From positions 2,230,773 to 2,294,772 of the forward strand of contig JAJHZJ010000419.1 in assembly GCA_023548195.1 (NCBI GenBank): a DNA stretch of 64,000 bases, read 5' to 3'. This document shows, one piece after another, positions 33,605 to 46,426 of the stretch; position 1 is the first letter of the stretch; each line of letters begins with the position of its first letter. Position numbers and translations under genes: made by a program. This stretch comes from Bettongia penicillata ogilbyi. Lineage: Eukaryota; Chordata; Mammalia; Diprotodontia; Potoroidae. The notes below the pieces were generated by a model. It ran no database searches, had not been told where the DNA came from, and was given only the letters and a program-made list of their open reading frames with translations.

Positions 33605-33720
33605 GCTTAGAGCATTGGGAAGTTAAGTGACTTACCCAAGCAGAATATGTCCTAAGGAGAACTTCAGCCTTGGTGGTCCTGGATTCAAAGCCCCCTCTCT
33701 GTTTATTTTGCCATTCTGCA
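33605..33720 (-). mobile_element. SINE fragment
   Basis: 'ggaagttaagtgacttaccc' followed by 'ggtggtcctggattcaaagc' is a truncated reverse SINE. Confidence 0.5.
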
Positions 33721-33884
33721 TTCTGGGTTCTTGCCAACATCCTGTTAGGGAAAAAAAATAAGTACAGAAATATGTAAAAATGCATACATATCCTCAACTA
33801 TTCACTCTTACTGTCCCCAACTAATAGCTTGCCAAGTTATTATACCTGTTATACCACCTCAACATCTCTCACAACTGCCTCCTT

Positions 33885-34098
33885 CTTGTTGAGTTTTTTT
33901 AAGTCATGTCTGATTCTTCCTGATCCTATCTGGGGTTTTCTTGGCAAAGATACTAAAAGTGGTTTGCCAATACCTTCTCCAGTTTATTTTACAGATGGGG
34001 AAACTGAGGCAAAAGGATTAACTGGCTTGGCTGGGGTCACACATCTAGTGAAGGTCTAAGGCCTGATACTCATCAATTGAGCTGTTTAGCTGCTCCAT
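33885..34098 (-). mobile_element. Marsupial WSINE-type SINE
   Basis: 'agtcatgtctgattcttcct', 'gggttttcttggcaaagata', 'acagatggggaaactgaggc' and 'gagctgtttagctgctcc' are the reverse family order. Confidence 0.85.
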
Positions 34099-34099
34099 C

Positions 34100-34800
34100 T
34101 TCTTCCTTACCTTTTTCCTAATTTGCCATCCTTATCATTTTCTTTGGTTTAGATTATTTGAATAGAATCTGAGTTTATTTCCCTGAATACAGTCTTTCCT
34201 CCTCTAGTCCCTCTTCCATGCAACTTCTACACTGATATTCTTGAAGCTGAGGTGGGACTGTGCCACTATGCCACAGTCTGTTCAAAGACCTTTGGTATTT
34301 CTCTGTTGCTGCTGGGATCAAGCATAGTCTCTTATATTTGTTATTGAAATATCTTCACCATCTGGTTTCAAAACCTTTTTCCAGGCTGATTACATATTGC
34401 TTCCCCTCTCATGCTCTACACTTCAACAAAACTTTCTCAAAGAAGGCCTTTTACATACTGTGAGCAAGTTGTAAGTATTCCATATTCTGTGGCTAGAATG
34501 CACTCCCTTCTGGATCAACCCAAGCACTATTCCTTAAGAGGTGTTCTTAGATTTTCCTAAGCAAGTGAAGGATGTGACCGAGGAATCTTTTAAGAACCTT
34601 AATCTGGAAACGATATGCAGCCTAGATGAGTGGAGAGTGGGAGAAAGGTGAGGGAGACCTGAGATTTGAAATCTGGTTTAGAAGATTAATTCAATAATCC
34701 AGGCTCAAAGTGATGAGAGGTTGAGGCAGTGGGAGTGGAATGACTTGGAAGAAGGTGAGTGAGATTATGAAGGAAGATTCAATTGACAGAAGTGAAACAT
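34100..34800. repeat. L2-like LINE debris then ancient repeat body
   Basis: 34100-34555 carries L2-like phrases ('tccaggctgattacatattg', 'ggctagaatgcactcccttc'). 34560-34800 resembles the ancient purine-rich repeat ('gattaattcaataatccagg'). Confidence 0.45.
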
Positions 34801-35859
34801 TTATTGGATATTGAAGAAGGAGAAGTAATGCATGCTTTCAAGTCTATGTGACTAAAATGACGCTGGCACTCCTGACAGTTAAAAAATCTGGAGCTGGTTG
34901 GTAGGGAAAGCCAATGAGTAGCATATTCATAAGATTTGAAATCACTTTAAAAAATAACATTGCCAAGGTGAGCACTGAAATTCAATTCAACTGAAACCAG
35001 CAAATACTCTGTTCTTATTTAAAGGAAAGAATGAAATTAAATTAACAGCATTTAAACTGTGTACAACTTTAAGAATGATGTTTGACAAATGTTGAAACAT
35101 TAACAAACACTACCATAATTTGTAGCTGAAATAGTAAGTACATCCTGTTACGTCGCATATTAAAATTTAAAGATAAATTTGGGTCACTATGTGACATGAA
35201 GTCAAGCCACTGCGCCTCTGTTTCCTCAGTTGTAAAATTTCCTAAGGCCCTTTCAGCTTACTATTCCACATCTTGTTAATAACTAGCAAAAAGTGTAGGA
35301 GTTTTTATCTACTAAGTGCCATCTCTGTGCCATCCATATGTTGTAGCATCAATAACCTTTGTCTGGCATTCTACAGATTCCCACAGATCATCCTTGCCAT
35401 CTGCCCACTTTTGGCAGCCTGGAGAGGAGATTTAAGAATTCAGAAATGTAGAGTCTGTGTGGGAAAAGGAAAAAAATGCCCTTTCACTTTCTCTTACCTA
35501 ACATTTCACACATGTCCAGATTCAACAAGGTGACTAGTCTTATAAGCCCCTAAATGTAATTAGCTGGAGGTGATTCAGGGGGCAGACAGCTAACAGAGAA
35601 CTGGGATACTGCCACCCTTTTCTTTGTGTTCTACTTCCTGAGTACATTCACATGCTGACATGGTTTTTCTTTTTCTGTTGTCTATTATTCACATCCTCTA
35701 TCACATGCCATGTTTCTAAAATACTGCAGAATGGAAGTGAGAATGTCTTGCCTTGCAGGGCATATTTTTTAAAAGCATACCTTGACTTCCAGTTGAGTTA
35801 ATGTTCATCCATGCTCTTTAATTTTGCACTGCTTGACCTTGAAATGTATGTTTTATAAC
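34801..35859. other. Intron sequence, one MIR fragment
   Basis: 35185-35270 is a + strand MIR fragment ('gcgcctctgtttcctcagtt'). The rest is unrecognised. Confidence 0.4.
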
Positions 35860-36140
35860 ATTTAAAGGTGAAAATGATCTTGGGAGATGATCCATCTAAC
35901 CTATTTTACAGTTAGAGAAAATAAGGAACATGCAAATTGGTCACACAAATAGAAAGTGAAGGAGCCAGGATTTGAATCCAGATCTTATGACTCAAAATCC
36001 ACACATCCTAACCAGTTGATGATTAAGAGACCATTTGTATACATCCTTTGTATTGCACCCTTATCCTAAGTGAAATGGGAGTCACTTTTCTCAATTGTAA
36101 AATGAATAATATGGACTAGGTAATCTTTAAGTTTCTTTAT
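35860..36140. mobile_element. MIR-type SINE fragments on both strands
   Basis: 35860-36020 is a reverse MIR ('ctaacctattttacagttag', 'aggatttgaatccagatctt'). 36070-36140 is a forward tail ('ctcaattgtaaaatgaataa'). Confidence 0.65.
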
Positions 36141-36199
36141 AATTCAAAAGATTGATGGTGGTAGTGGTTGCATTTTGTGATCCCCATTTGCCATACAAA

Positions 36200-36440
36200 G
36201 ATTGGTTGCACAATGGATAGAACACTGGGCCTGAAGTCAGGAAGACTCCATATCAGCCTCAGAGACTTACTAGCTGTGTGACCCCAGGTATCACTAAACC
36301 CTGTTTGCCTTAGTTTCCTCATCTGTAAAATGAGCTGGAGAAGGAAATGGCAAACTACTCTAGTATCTTTGCCAAGAAAACCCCAAATAGGGTCACAAAG
36401 AGTTCAACAGAACTGGAATGACTGAACAATAGTGACAATT
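36200..36440 (+). mobile_element. Marsupial WSINE-type SINE, near full length
   Basis: 'gttgcacaatggatagaaca', 'gcctgaagtcaggaagactc', 'cctcatctgtaaaatgagct', 'ggagaaggaaatggcaaact' and 'ccaagaaaaccccaaatagg' are in order. Confidence 0.9.
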
Positions 36441-37347
36441 TGCCTTGCGAGAGGTTGAAAGATAACTTATTTCATAGGAATAAATGTAAAGCCACGTTTG
36501 GATTCAAAAAATTAGATTGAGAGATATAAAATTGGGAAGATGTAGAAAAAGAGTACTCATATGAGAAAGGCCTGAAGTTTTTAGTAGACTTTCAGCTAAA
36601 TATGAATCCCCATTGTCACTCTTGGAAATGACTTCTTTCTCTGAGAAACAGATTAATAACAAAGCAGAGAGAAGTATTCTAATAGAGTGAAGAATCAGAC
36701 AGTATCATTCACATACAGTGTAATTTCTCATCAAGGCAATCACTTGAAATAAACTTGGACTTTCTTAAGTGTACTTTCTGACTAAAAATAGGTTGTGAGA
36801 CAGAGTTAATTTATTATTGGTACAGCAAGATCCAGAGACTTAGCATGATGCCCGATAAGAATTCCTAGAAGTAATTAGTCACTTTTGATAGCTACCGTAA
36901 TTCCTCTGTGTAACTTCACTAGAGGAGTGCCGGAAGTATTCCCTATGACCTTTCACAAATTAATGTCTTTGAGGTGTTGGTTTAGCCAGCAGAGGTCGGA
37001 TTTCTCCTCTCTCTTCCAGACATTTGCTATTGTAATTTTTCCCAACTGAATCATCCCTGGTAACTCTGCTTTCTATATGAGATGCACTTGAGCAAAATCT
37101 GCTTCTGAAAAGTCTAGATTTCCATACAGGATATATAACAAAGGGTGCTTATTAACTATAATGACAAGTCAGTATAGAATTTCTTCAACCACTAAGGTTT
37201 GAATGGTCTTCTTTAAAAGTTTAGTTTATCCAAAACTTCTTAGTATTTTTAATGGTTTCTTCTAACGTTTATTCTTTTTTGCATGTGTTCTTGGATAATG
37301 ATATTATATTTCAGAGTAAAACATTATCATAGGTAGAATCCATTCGG
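36441..37347. other. Intron sequence, nothing recognised
   Basis: About 0.9 kb without an identified repeat. Confidence 0.35.
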
Positions 37348-37375
37348 CTAAACCTAACCCTAACCCTAACCCTAA
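37348..37375. repeat. Interstitial telomeric repeat (CCCTAA)n
   Basis: It holds one variant unit (CTAAAC) then three exact CTAACC units and a partial unit, 28 bp in all. It is the C-rich telomere strand on +. No subtelomeric repeat surrounds it. Confidence 0.9.
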
Positions 37376-37913
37376 ATGCACTGCTGGAGACCAGAGACTG
37401 TTGCAATTTAATTTGCTCTTCAGAGAATTCACTGTAGGATCATGTGCAAGTGGTTGCTTTAAATATATCTAAAAGAGATAATTTTAGTGAATGATTTTTC
37501 AAGTTCCTTAGTGGTATACTGGTGGTACCAAAGGGTTAGTATAGTTCAAAATGGTTTTTCTTGTGCTAAAGTAGCAATTTTACATTAGAGATATTGACAA
37601 ATCAATTATGCCTTCAATCAGCCATCCAAGTTACTGATAACAATGTTCACTAAATTTGGCCCCCATGGTAGAACTTTTTATGCACTTCCACTAGATTAGA
37701 AGCAAGTCTTTTGGGTAAAATCTTTCAAGTAAACAGGCATTGTATCAAGTGTTGTAATGCAGAAATCATTTTCTTAGCTTCTTCCCCATTAGCTTAAAAT
37801 CCATTTAATGAATTTCCCCCATAAATATTTTTCAGCCATGTGCAATCAACTCCATACTTTAAGGATGAAAAAATCTGTTTCATTCACTCAGCAATTAATT
37901 TACTCCCTACTCT

Positions 37914-37916
<3 letters not shown>
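37376..37916. other. Intron sequence, nothing recognised
   Basis: No repeat or gene feature identified. Confidence 0.35.
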
Positions 37917-37953
<37 letters not shown>

Positions 37954-37959
37954 GTGTGT
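37917..37959. repeat. (TG)n microsatellite
   Basis: About 21 units with one CG interruption near 37949. Confidence 0.95.
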
Positions 37960-40059
37960 ATGTATCACTGTGTTAGCCACTGTGGGGGGAAAGAAAATAA
38001 GTATTATTGTCCTCTGATTTATTATATTCATCCTTTACTTTTGTTTCTACATCAATTTCTAAAATAGATTAATAAGAGCCTTTATTGTGATGGCTCATAC
38101 TCTAAACATAGTGTTTAAATATTGGTTACACAAATGCATACACATATATACGATGATGAATATTTTAGGCAAATATCTTACCATCATGTTTTGATTGAAA
38201 TGATCAGAAAATTTATTAACTAAGAACACAAAGTAAAGTAGAAATATATGAAAATAAATGTTCTGTGATGAAAAAATAATTCTTTAGGTCAACAGAAAAG
38301 ATAAGAGTACCATGTAGTCCCAAAGTTATACTAACCTTCTGGAAAATTCTAACAAAAAATATGTGAAGTAAAAAAAAAATCAAATAGAGCCACTTGAGTA
38401 ACAAATATAAAAATTAAAGAAATAATTGGGGAAAAAATATTTTCTGTTATTTTTATGTCATCCCTATCCACTTTCAATTCTCTTGGACCCAGGTTCAAAC
38501 CATAAGTAATTTTAATGGTAATTCACCTTATTTGACTCATTTTGCTCCCACTTTGCTCCCCCCTCCATCATTTTGAAACTATTAAACTGTAAAATGAACT
38601 TGTTTCTAGATATTCATTTGATCCCCACACTTACAGACACAAGCAATGGAAATAGTAAATTATTTAGCTGAGATTGAAATGTATGGTGAAATAATAGGAT
38701 AATAATATTGGACTAAAGGACCATTAACATCCTTTCTAGCTCAGACTCTGTGATCTTGTGATCCCATACATTCCTGAGCAAACAAAATCTCGTCCTCCTT
38801 CATCCTTGAATAGTTTGGGATAAAAGTTCCTCCAAATTCACTACTCCAGTAGAAAGGTTCCTTTTTAACCTGAAGATAATGAAATTTTGCCCATGTGGTG
38901 GCTTGTGTATACCTCTGCTGGTATAATCAGCTGGCCTCTGTAGTTTACCTACAGCTTAATTGCCCTCTTTGCTTGCTTTGTGGGCCCTCAGGCACACTCC
39001 AGGATTCCTGCATTCCTAGACACCCCCACTGGTAGTCTTAGTTGCTCCTCTGACCTCTTGACATGGTCCCCAACAAACAGAACTCTCCCCTAAAATCCCA
39101 TCCCACCTTTTTCACACATCACTTTGCTTCTTTTTGGGCTATTGCCATATAGTCTTATGGAAAATGGAGTCTTGGTAATTTCTCCCATGAATGATCACAG
39201 GCAGGGCAGAAAATGCAGTCCTATTTGAATCTGTTTGTATGCCCTTCTGTGAAAATAAAATCAACAAAAATTGCAAGTTGTGCTGAGTATGCATGGTGAG
39301 TACATAGTACGTGACAGCTACATTAATGTTGTATACTGTAGACCAAGTACGTAAGTCAAACCTGCATGTAGTAAATAAATAATATTCAGATACACTGTCT
39401 GTAGCATCATACCTTAAAGTCATATATAGTGTACCTTCAGTTTATTCCATCAATAGGAACTTTCTGGTTAAATGCATAAGTTCTTCCTACATTTTCTTCT
39501 GACTGTTATGTATCAGCTTGGTTACCACCTAGACAAATCGAAGCACATCTGTGGTAATCACATGTCACTTTTTTTTAACCACTCTCCCAACTCTATGGAT
39601 AATCAGTAGAGTAGGCTTACTTAGACTTGATAGTCTGCAGATCCATTTCTGGATTGATGAATAACCTAGATGGAATAGTCTTTTCACCCAATCTGCACTC
39701 TATAGATACCCACTAATACACTGGGGCCATCACAGCTGGAGTATTCCACAGGAGAAAGGTTGTCCCTGAATTCTGTTCTCTCCTGATACCCTATTTAGAC
39801 AGAATGCTTCCTTGGATTGTAAGGCAGTCAATGTTGGGTTTTCCTTCTGCATCCTTTTACACCATTATGTCATCCATAGAAGCATTATTAAATTAGCTTG
39901 TAAAATATCTTCAGACTTCGACATTTTTCATCAGCTTCTTTTGTATTTCTCGCATCACCTAGAATAATGTTGAGCATAGAGTAACTGTTCAGTCCCTACT
40001 TGCTGATTCACACCTTCTGAGAGTCTTAGAGATGAGAGTAAACCAGAGAAGGTGTGAAG
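37960..40059. other. Intron sequence, almost no recognised repeats
   Basis: About 2.1 kb. Only 38700-38765 looks like a MIR tail ('catcctttctagctcagact'). No exon is supported. Confidence 0.35.
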
Positions 40060-40235
40060 TACTCAAATGACCTGGATTCAAATGCTGGTTCTGCCTCTTA
40101 ATAGCTGTGTGATGAAGAGAAAGTCACTTCACCTTTGGGGACCTCAATTTCCTCATCTGTAAAATGAAAGGATTGTACCAGAGTGTACCCAAGATCCCTT
40201 CTGGTTCTCCAAGTATGATCCCATGAATCTTGGAG
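40060..40235 (+). mobile_element. MIR-type SINE
   Basis: 'gacctggattcaaatgctgg', 'cttaatagctgtgtgatgaa', 'cctcatctgtaaaatgaaag' and 'cccttctggttctccaagta' are in order. Confidence 0.85.
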
Positions 40236-40279
40236 GTATGTGTGTATGAGATGTTCCAAAAGTCTTAAAGTTCTCTCTG

Positions 40280-40352
40280 TTTCTTTATACATGCATACAT
40301 ACATATATACATACATGTGAGTGTATGTATACATATGTGTGTATATATATGC
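40280..40352. repeat. Imperfect TA/TG-rich simple repeat
   Basis: Alternating CATA, TATG and TGTA units. Confidence 0.8.
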
Positions 40353-40429
40353 AGATGTTTCAGAAAGTTTAATTTAGATATTGCTAGAATTGTCCTTGAC
40401 ATTATAGGATTTAACAGCAATAAGGAAAG

Positions 40430-40860
40430 GGAATCACATAGAACTGGAATAATGAAAGGGACCTCTGCAGCTATCAAGTCCGACCTATATGTGAAAGGTA
40501 TCCACAATATAATATTCTTAGTAAGTGATCATTCAGCTTCTGTTTGCAGATTTCCGAGAAGTGGAATTCATCACCTCTCAAGGTACAACATTAATTTAAA
40601 TGGTAATAATTTTTTTCCTGACATCAGTCCAAAATTTGCCTCTTTGCAACAACTACTCATTGCTCCTAGTTCTGCCCTACCATGCCCATTCAAATCCTTC
40701 ATACATGAAAGCTCTTCAGATATTTGAAAATAGCTCATTCTGCCTGCTTTTTCTCTTCTCCATGCTAAGAATGTTTAATTCTTTCAACCAGTTCTCACAT
40801 AACATGGACTCAAAGTCCTTCACTTGCAATTTAGAGCCCATCTTAGTCTGATCCGTTTAT
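40430..40860 (-). mobile_element. L3/CR1 LINE 3' fragment
   Basis: 'gcagctatcaagtccgacct', 'ttcagcttctgtttgcagat', 'ttgcctctttgcaacaacta', 'ctcattgctcctagttctgc' and 'tctcttctccatgctaagaa' follow the reverse order of CR1/L3 3' ends. It is longer and better preserved than the copy at 17.6 kb. Confidence 0.7.
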
Positions 40861-41869
40861 TTGATAGATAAGAAAAACTAGAACTCTTAGAATGACTAAA
40901 TCACAACATGTTAGAAAATTTCCTAAAATGAAAGTGTTGAGTTTTCTGTTTCAAATACAAATTAAATGAAGTATGGGTGAAAATAGATTTACTCTTAAAG
41001 TTCAAACTTTTGGATGCTAATGCCTAGGGAAAGCATCCTAACAATTTAAATGTAGAGTGTCTCATACTCAAACACAAACCAGAATGTGTAAAGTGATAGT
41101 AATCCAAATTAAACAGCTTTCAGGTTTTTCCTATTTGCAATCTGGCTTCATCTGCATCTTCACAGGCAAGATTGTGCCTTGCATTGAAAAGTGATGATGG
41201 TAACAATTTATTTTCTGTGCTAGAATTAACACCATCTTCTGAATTTAATGTGGCAACAATTGTAATAACTTATTGCTGAATGATGTTGAATTCTTGCCCA
41301 TGAATTAAAACTTACTGGCACATGGAGTTTGTAGTTAAGGAATATAGAACATAGCTATTGGCAGAGACATTTATGTATGAGGATTACAAGGGCTTTTGGG
41401 TACATTTTGATTTTTTTTAACAAAAGTCATTTAATAGTACACCATCTGTCAATCTTCATGCATGCATGATCATGTTCATGTGCATAGGACATGCAGAAAT
41501 ATAGAATGCATATATTCTGTATAGTTACAGAGATAGTGAAAACTATGAATTCTGTGGGAAAGAAGGTAAGGTGGTAGAATTAAGTGTTTGAGATATTATA
41601 GAGGAAGGAAGGGCAGATGACTTTTGGAAACAGAAATGCACTGAAATTTAGGAGTAATATAGACCCATGGTTACCTTTGTGACAGTAATGTCCCTCTTCC
41701 ATTTTTGTATTTGTTTTTACTCAACTCAAAGTTGTTTAGTTGTCACTCTCATTTGAGTCAGATTTGAACTCAGTTCTTTCTGACTCCAGATGCAACATTT
41801 TATCCATAGCTAGCTAATTCTTACCTTATTTCCTCTTATCAAAATTTATCTGTCCTTACTCTGAAGTAG
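40861..41869. other. Intron sequence, nothing recognised
   Basis: About 1 kb AT-rich with no identified repeat. Confidence 0.35.
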
Positions 41870-42365
41870 TCTGAAATGGTAACGAGTTCAGGTGGAGAGG
41901 GGAATAGTATTGGGAAGACCTTTAGAAGGCTAATGCAGTAGTACAAGGAGGGGTAACGAGAGTCTGTGTTTGGGTGGCACGTGACAGAATTTAAAAGGGA
42001 CTGAAGGTGGGAGGTATTTGAAGAGGTAGAATTGACAGGCCTCGGTAATTCATTTTATATCAGAGAATGGAGAGAGGGAGGAGTTGAAAATAATTCTGTA
42101 GTTATAACAGGAATAACAAGGTGAATGATGTTCCCACAGAGAATAACCATGAAGTCATAAGAAAAGCTAGAACTTGAAACAACCTTAGGAAGCAATGGCT
42201 ATTCCTAATTTTTATTCCCATTTTCCACATGAAGAAATTGGAACTAAGTAGAGTTAAGTACTCGTCCATGGTTACATAGCCAGTAAGATAAGAGGTGGCA
42301 TTTGAGCACAGGCCTTCCTGACTCCAGGTATGGTACTTTCTCTAATTCTATATGCCACATGCCAT
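41870..42365. mobile_element. Ancient repeat body and reverse MIR
   Basis: 41870-42150 matches the ancient repeat ('agaattgacaggcctcggta', 'atggagagagggaggagttg'). 42160-42365 is a - strand MIR ('cacatgaagaaattggaact', 'caggccttcctgactccagg'). Confidence 0.6.
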
Positions 42366-42789
42366 ACCATTGGAGATGCAAGTCTGAAGTTAATAAGAGA
42401 GATATAGATTTTGTAATTGCTTATTTGAGGTGATATTCCTAAAACGATTTGAGTTGAATGAAATTGGGAAAGGGAGAGAGAAAGGGAAATGGAAAGGAAG
42501 AGGGAGGAGAAGATGATGATCATGATGACAATGATGATAGAATCAAGGACAGAATATTGGGGAATAACCTCTGTATGAATCTGGAAAGAAGAGAAAGATC
42601 CAATGAATTTGGTAGAATCCAAAAGTAAGTAAATTTGATTGCTCAATTAAATGCAATTTGCTTTGATTTATATTATACTCAGATATAGAATCTATCACTA
42701 AAATATCAATTGTGTTTTGGAAACTACATTGAATTTTATAAATATAGAAAAAAAGTTCATTTAGAGTAACTTATTTCTGTTCCATAAAA

Positions 42790-43030
42790 GGAGGAAGGGA
42801 ATAAGCATTTGTATTGCATCTGCTCTGTGCCAGGCAATGGGCTAAATATTTAGGCACTTTTAGAAATATTACTTTATTGATCCTCACAACAGCCCTGTGA
42901 GGGAGGTGCTATTATTATGCCAATTTTAATGTTGAGGAAACTGAGGCAAAGAGAACCTAAGTTGCTTGCTCAGGCCACACTGCTAGTAGGCTATTCATGG
43001 TACCATCAGATGACTCTAGTATCTAGTATC
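42790..43030 (-). mobile_element. MIR3-type SINE
   Basis: 'gcatctgctctgtgccaggc', 'gatcctcacaacagccctgt', 'tgaggaaactgaggcaaaga' and 'gccacactgctagtaggcta' are in order. Confidence 0.85.
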
Positions 43031-43247
43031 TTCATGTTTTGAGAAGAACAGAAAAGCTTTTTTATTCCATAGAGTAAAAAGCTGAAGAGACTTCACAGGT
43101 TAGGGGGGAAAGAGTATTATTAAATTGTTTAATTAGCATAAATTTGCATATTTCATCTATGGTAGTCATCAATCCCCAAAGTACCATTTTTTGTGAACTT
43201 AATATATTTTCCATATATGAGAAATTAAATAGAGTATAATTAGTCTT

Positions 43248-43475
43248 GGAATGTTGTTCAGTCATTTTCATTTGTGTCTGACTCTTCATGACCCCATTTA
43301 GAGTTTTCCTGGCAGTGGTACTGGAATGGTTTACCATTTTTTTCACTGTTTTACGAATGGAAAACTGAGGCAAACAGGGTTAAATGACTTGCCCAGTATC
43401 ACATAGCTAGTAAATGTCTGCTTAGATTTGAACTCAGATTCAGCACTCTATCCATTACACTACCCAGCTGCCCAT
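43248..43475 (-). mobile_element. Marsupial WSINE-type SINE
   Basis: 'gttgttcagtcattttcatt', 'gactcttcatgaccccattt', 'aactgaggcaaacagggtta' and 'actctatccattacactacc' are in order. Confidence 0.9.
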
Positions 43476-44944
43476 GGGCTTAACTAAGTTTTCTCATTCC
43501 GTACCTCTAGATTGTTTAGACTGTTTTGCTATGCAATTTTGTAGGAGAAGCTTTGTAGCTCCTATCCCTACACTGATATATTGTATGCATTAGCTTGTTA
43601 CTCTAGTAAAGTTGGGCTTTATCTCTCTTTTTTAGAATATATTTTCTTATTTTAATCTGGGCAATTATCAATAAAATTTTCAATATACAAAGAAGTAGAA
43701 GGATTATATAAGAAACTGTGAGCAATTTTAAATTATATACATACATACACACGATTTAATGAGATAACAACCAAATTGTTCCATTGGTTTGTGTCCATTT
43801 TTGTACTTTTTCTGTTTTCTTGTGAGCATTTTTTTCTCTCTTAATCAATTAACAGAGTCAACAGGGCACTCACAAGATTCTCTTGTAATTTCCCAGCTTA
43901 TCTCTTAAGGACTTCTTAGTTTAAATGAACTGTATTTTAGGGAGATTGAGCAGTTTCTGGAAGCTTTCTTCACTTGTCCCTTATTGAATTAACCGTTAAG
44001 TGAAATAATCTCATAGTAATTATACTGGTAGTCTATCCGTCCTGAGTAGTCTATATAGCTAGATTTGTCTGGTACTGCTAATTTAGAGGTCAAGTGATTA
44101 TTACATGTAAATTCAGTATTTTATGGCATCTTAAAGGTTTGCATTAAGTGCTGTTGGAGAGGTTCCCGAGTACCGAATCAGAACAAGAAGAACCATTAGT
44201 TGATGTGGGAAATGTACTGTTTCTGCTGATTTATCAAGGTAGAATGTGCTTGATGATCATAGACTTTCATACTACAATACTCATTTAAGCCAAACTTTTT
44301 AGCAGGCTTAACTACAAAAGTTAAAGGTAGATATCTAGATGAGTTTCAGTTAAATACAGCAACATTTCCTATTCTTGTTTCGGTGTTCAGAATGACTGCA
44401 AGTACATTCTATTCCATTCTGGTTGTCCTCTCTGATATTTTGACTGCTATCCAATAATGTAACTGGTTCTTTCCACTTCTAGAATGTATCTCTTCTTCCT
44501 TATATGCTCTTATTTCCTCAAGGCAATAGGTTTTGTTTAATTTCACTAGTTATTTTGCCACACAACTGGTAGTCTACTGTGAGTGCAGCATTATACTCTG
44601 CCTTGTGCATCTGTTTTTATTGTATGATACTGAACTGATATGGAGGAGGAACAAAGAAGAGATACAGGTAAATAATACTGAACTGTATTTAAGTAGCTTC
44701 TGATACACTCTGTGATAGAAACCTAAAATATTTACATCTTTACAGATGTTTGTGAATGCATCTTTCATTTGTGATAATAGCCTTCTGTCTAAGAAGAGGA
44801 TTGTATCTCTCCCCCACATCTGTGTGCTTAATACTGAAACAAGGAAGAATTAAAAAAAATAAACCATTAAATAAGGTTACTTGTTCATTTGTTTAGAGGG
44901 AGAAATGCAGATAGTAATATAATTCAACTTTAAGATAGAATACA
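43476..44944. other. Repeat-poor intron sequence
   Basis: About 1.5 kb without an identified repeat. It is a candidate for single-copy intronic sequence. Confidence 0.4.
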
Positions 44945-45265
44945 TTGGATCACAGGACCATAGACTTTGAGTTTGAAAGAAGTAGGGCCACCCTCCACCT
45001 ATTTTACAGATGAGGACATTAAGGTTCTGAGAGGGTTAATGGAACATTTATATCGCTTAAGCTAATTATTAATTTACAGTACCAGGGAAAGTATGTTGTT
45101 TTGGCCAGAGAACCTGAGTGAAAATCCCATCTGCACAACACACTACCAGTGTGACTTCAAGTCTCTTAACCACCCTGAGCCTGTTCCCTTCTTTATGAAG
45201 TGAAGGATTATACTGATATCCTTTCCCTCTCTAAATCTATAATCTTGTGATCCTGAGCCTCTTTC
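44945..45265. mobile_element. Two MIR-type SINE fragments in opposite directions
   Basis: 44945-45060 is reverse ('cctattttacagatgaggac'). 45080-45265 is forward ('cactaccagtgtgacttcaa', 'ctccctctctaaatctataa'-like end). Confidence 0.6.
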
Positions 45266-45399
45266 TTATTGATGTGGCTATACCTATGATAATCTATGCA
45301 AAGTTATTTTCTCTGCAGTAAACATTTCCACCTTTTTTATTTGGGTAATGAGAACTTTTTTTCTTTCTTTGACTACAGGATATCAAACAACCCAGAAAA

Positions 45400-45500
45400 T
45401 CTATGTTAATTCTTACTATGTACAGGGTACTGCACTAAGTGGTACTTTAGATGAGGCAGAGTTCCTGCTCTCAAGGAATTTATGATCCAGTAAATTATGC
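45400..45500 (+). repeat. Ancient dispersed repeat, 5' block
   Basis: 'cttactatgtacagggtact' and 'cctgctctcaaggaatttat'. Confidence 0.5.
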
Positions 45501-46039
45501 TAAATTTTAAAGAGGATGAGATTTCCTTTAGAAAGTACAGTTGGAGACTCTATAAACCATCAGTTAAAAACAAAATTATACTCATTTCTTTTAACATACT
45601 TTCACAAGCAAATGAAAATTTAGCTTAGCATCATTTTCTTTAGATGAAAAGTGTGCGAAAGTATTTTTTACTCTTGATATATCTAAAACATATTATCATT
45701 GGAACTGACCAGAGATTCTAAATCCAGAAGAGTTTTCTGTAGCCATAGACCATTTAAATGAGTTTATGGTATTTCTATTTATGTTAAGTCCTGTGCTTTC
45801 TTCCTTTCAGAGGATTATAAAGGTTGGTAAATAACCCGTTAATGAATTAGGAGACTTTGCTTACAAGCTGACATTGCCATCTTTGGTCATGGTATAGTTT
45901 CTTACCTCATCTGTTTATACAAAGAATGGAGTGTCCTATCACAAACAAGTCTAGTCATAAGAGTAACTAAATCCCAGTTTAGCTGCCTTGGTGTCAAAGT
46001 GTGATAAGCCAAGAAGTTACTAGGTGAATAAAGATGAAT

Positions 46040-46215
46040 TATTCTTCTAGGAGTTCAGAAAATCTGATTTCAATTCCAGTATGACCTTAGGTAATTCATG
46101 TTGCCCACATTGGCTTTGGACCTCAACTTTTTCACTTGTAAAATGTGGAAGTTAGATTACATGACCTCTAAGGTTCATTCTGGCTCTACTATTCATAAAT
46201 TTATATATTTAGAGC
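46040..46215 (+). mobile_element. MIR-type SINE
   Basis: 'aattccagtatgaccttagg', 'tttcacttgtaaaatgtgga' and 'gacctctaaggttcattctg'. Confidence 0.75.
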
Positions 46216-46378
46216 TGAATGTAACTTGACCAAGGATCATGGGGCTAAGTCAAAGGTTCAGAAAAGTGGTTCAGGCTCTTCTGTCCATTTCTCAACATTT
46301 AAAAGAGAATTTTGTAGTAAACATTTTGCCTCAGTAAAAAAAAAAAATGAAGGTAAAACTCAAAGTAAAATCACATGT

Positions 46379-46381
<3 letters not shown>

Positions 46382-46423
<42 letters not shown>
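46382..46423. repeat. (TG)n microsatellite, about 21 units
   Basis: 42 bp of TG, nearly uninterrupted. Confidence 0.95.

Positions 46424-46426
<3 letters not shown>

Noticed and set aside
40246..40420. Possible mariner end ('gttccaaaagtcttaaag')
   Set aside because: The matching opposite terminus could not be found, and a simple repeat lies between.
40317..40727. 136-codon frame
   Set aside because: It crosses a simple repeat and an antisense L3/CR1 fragment.
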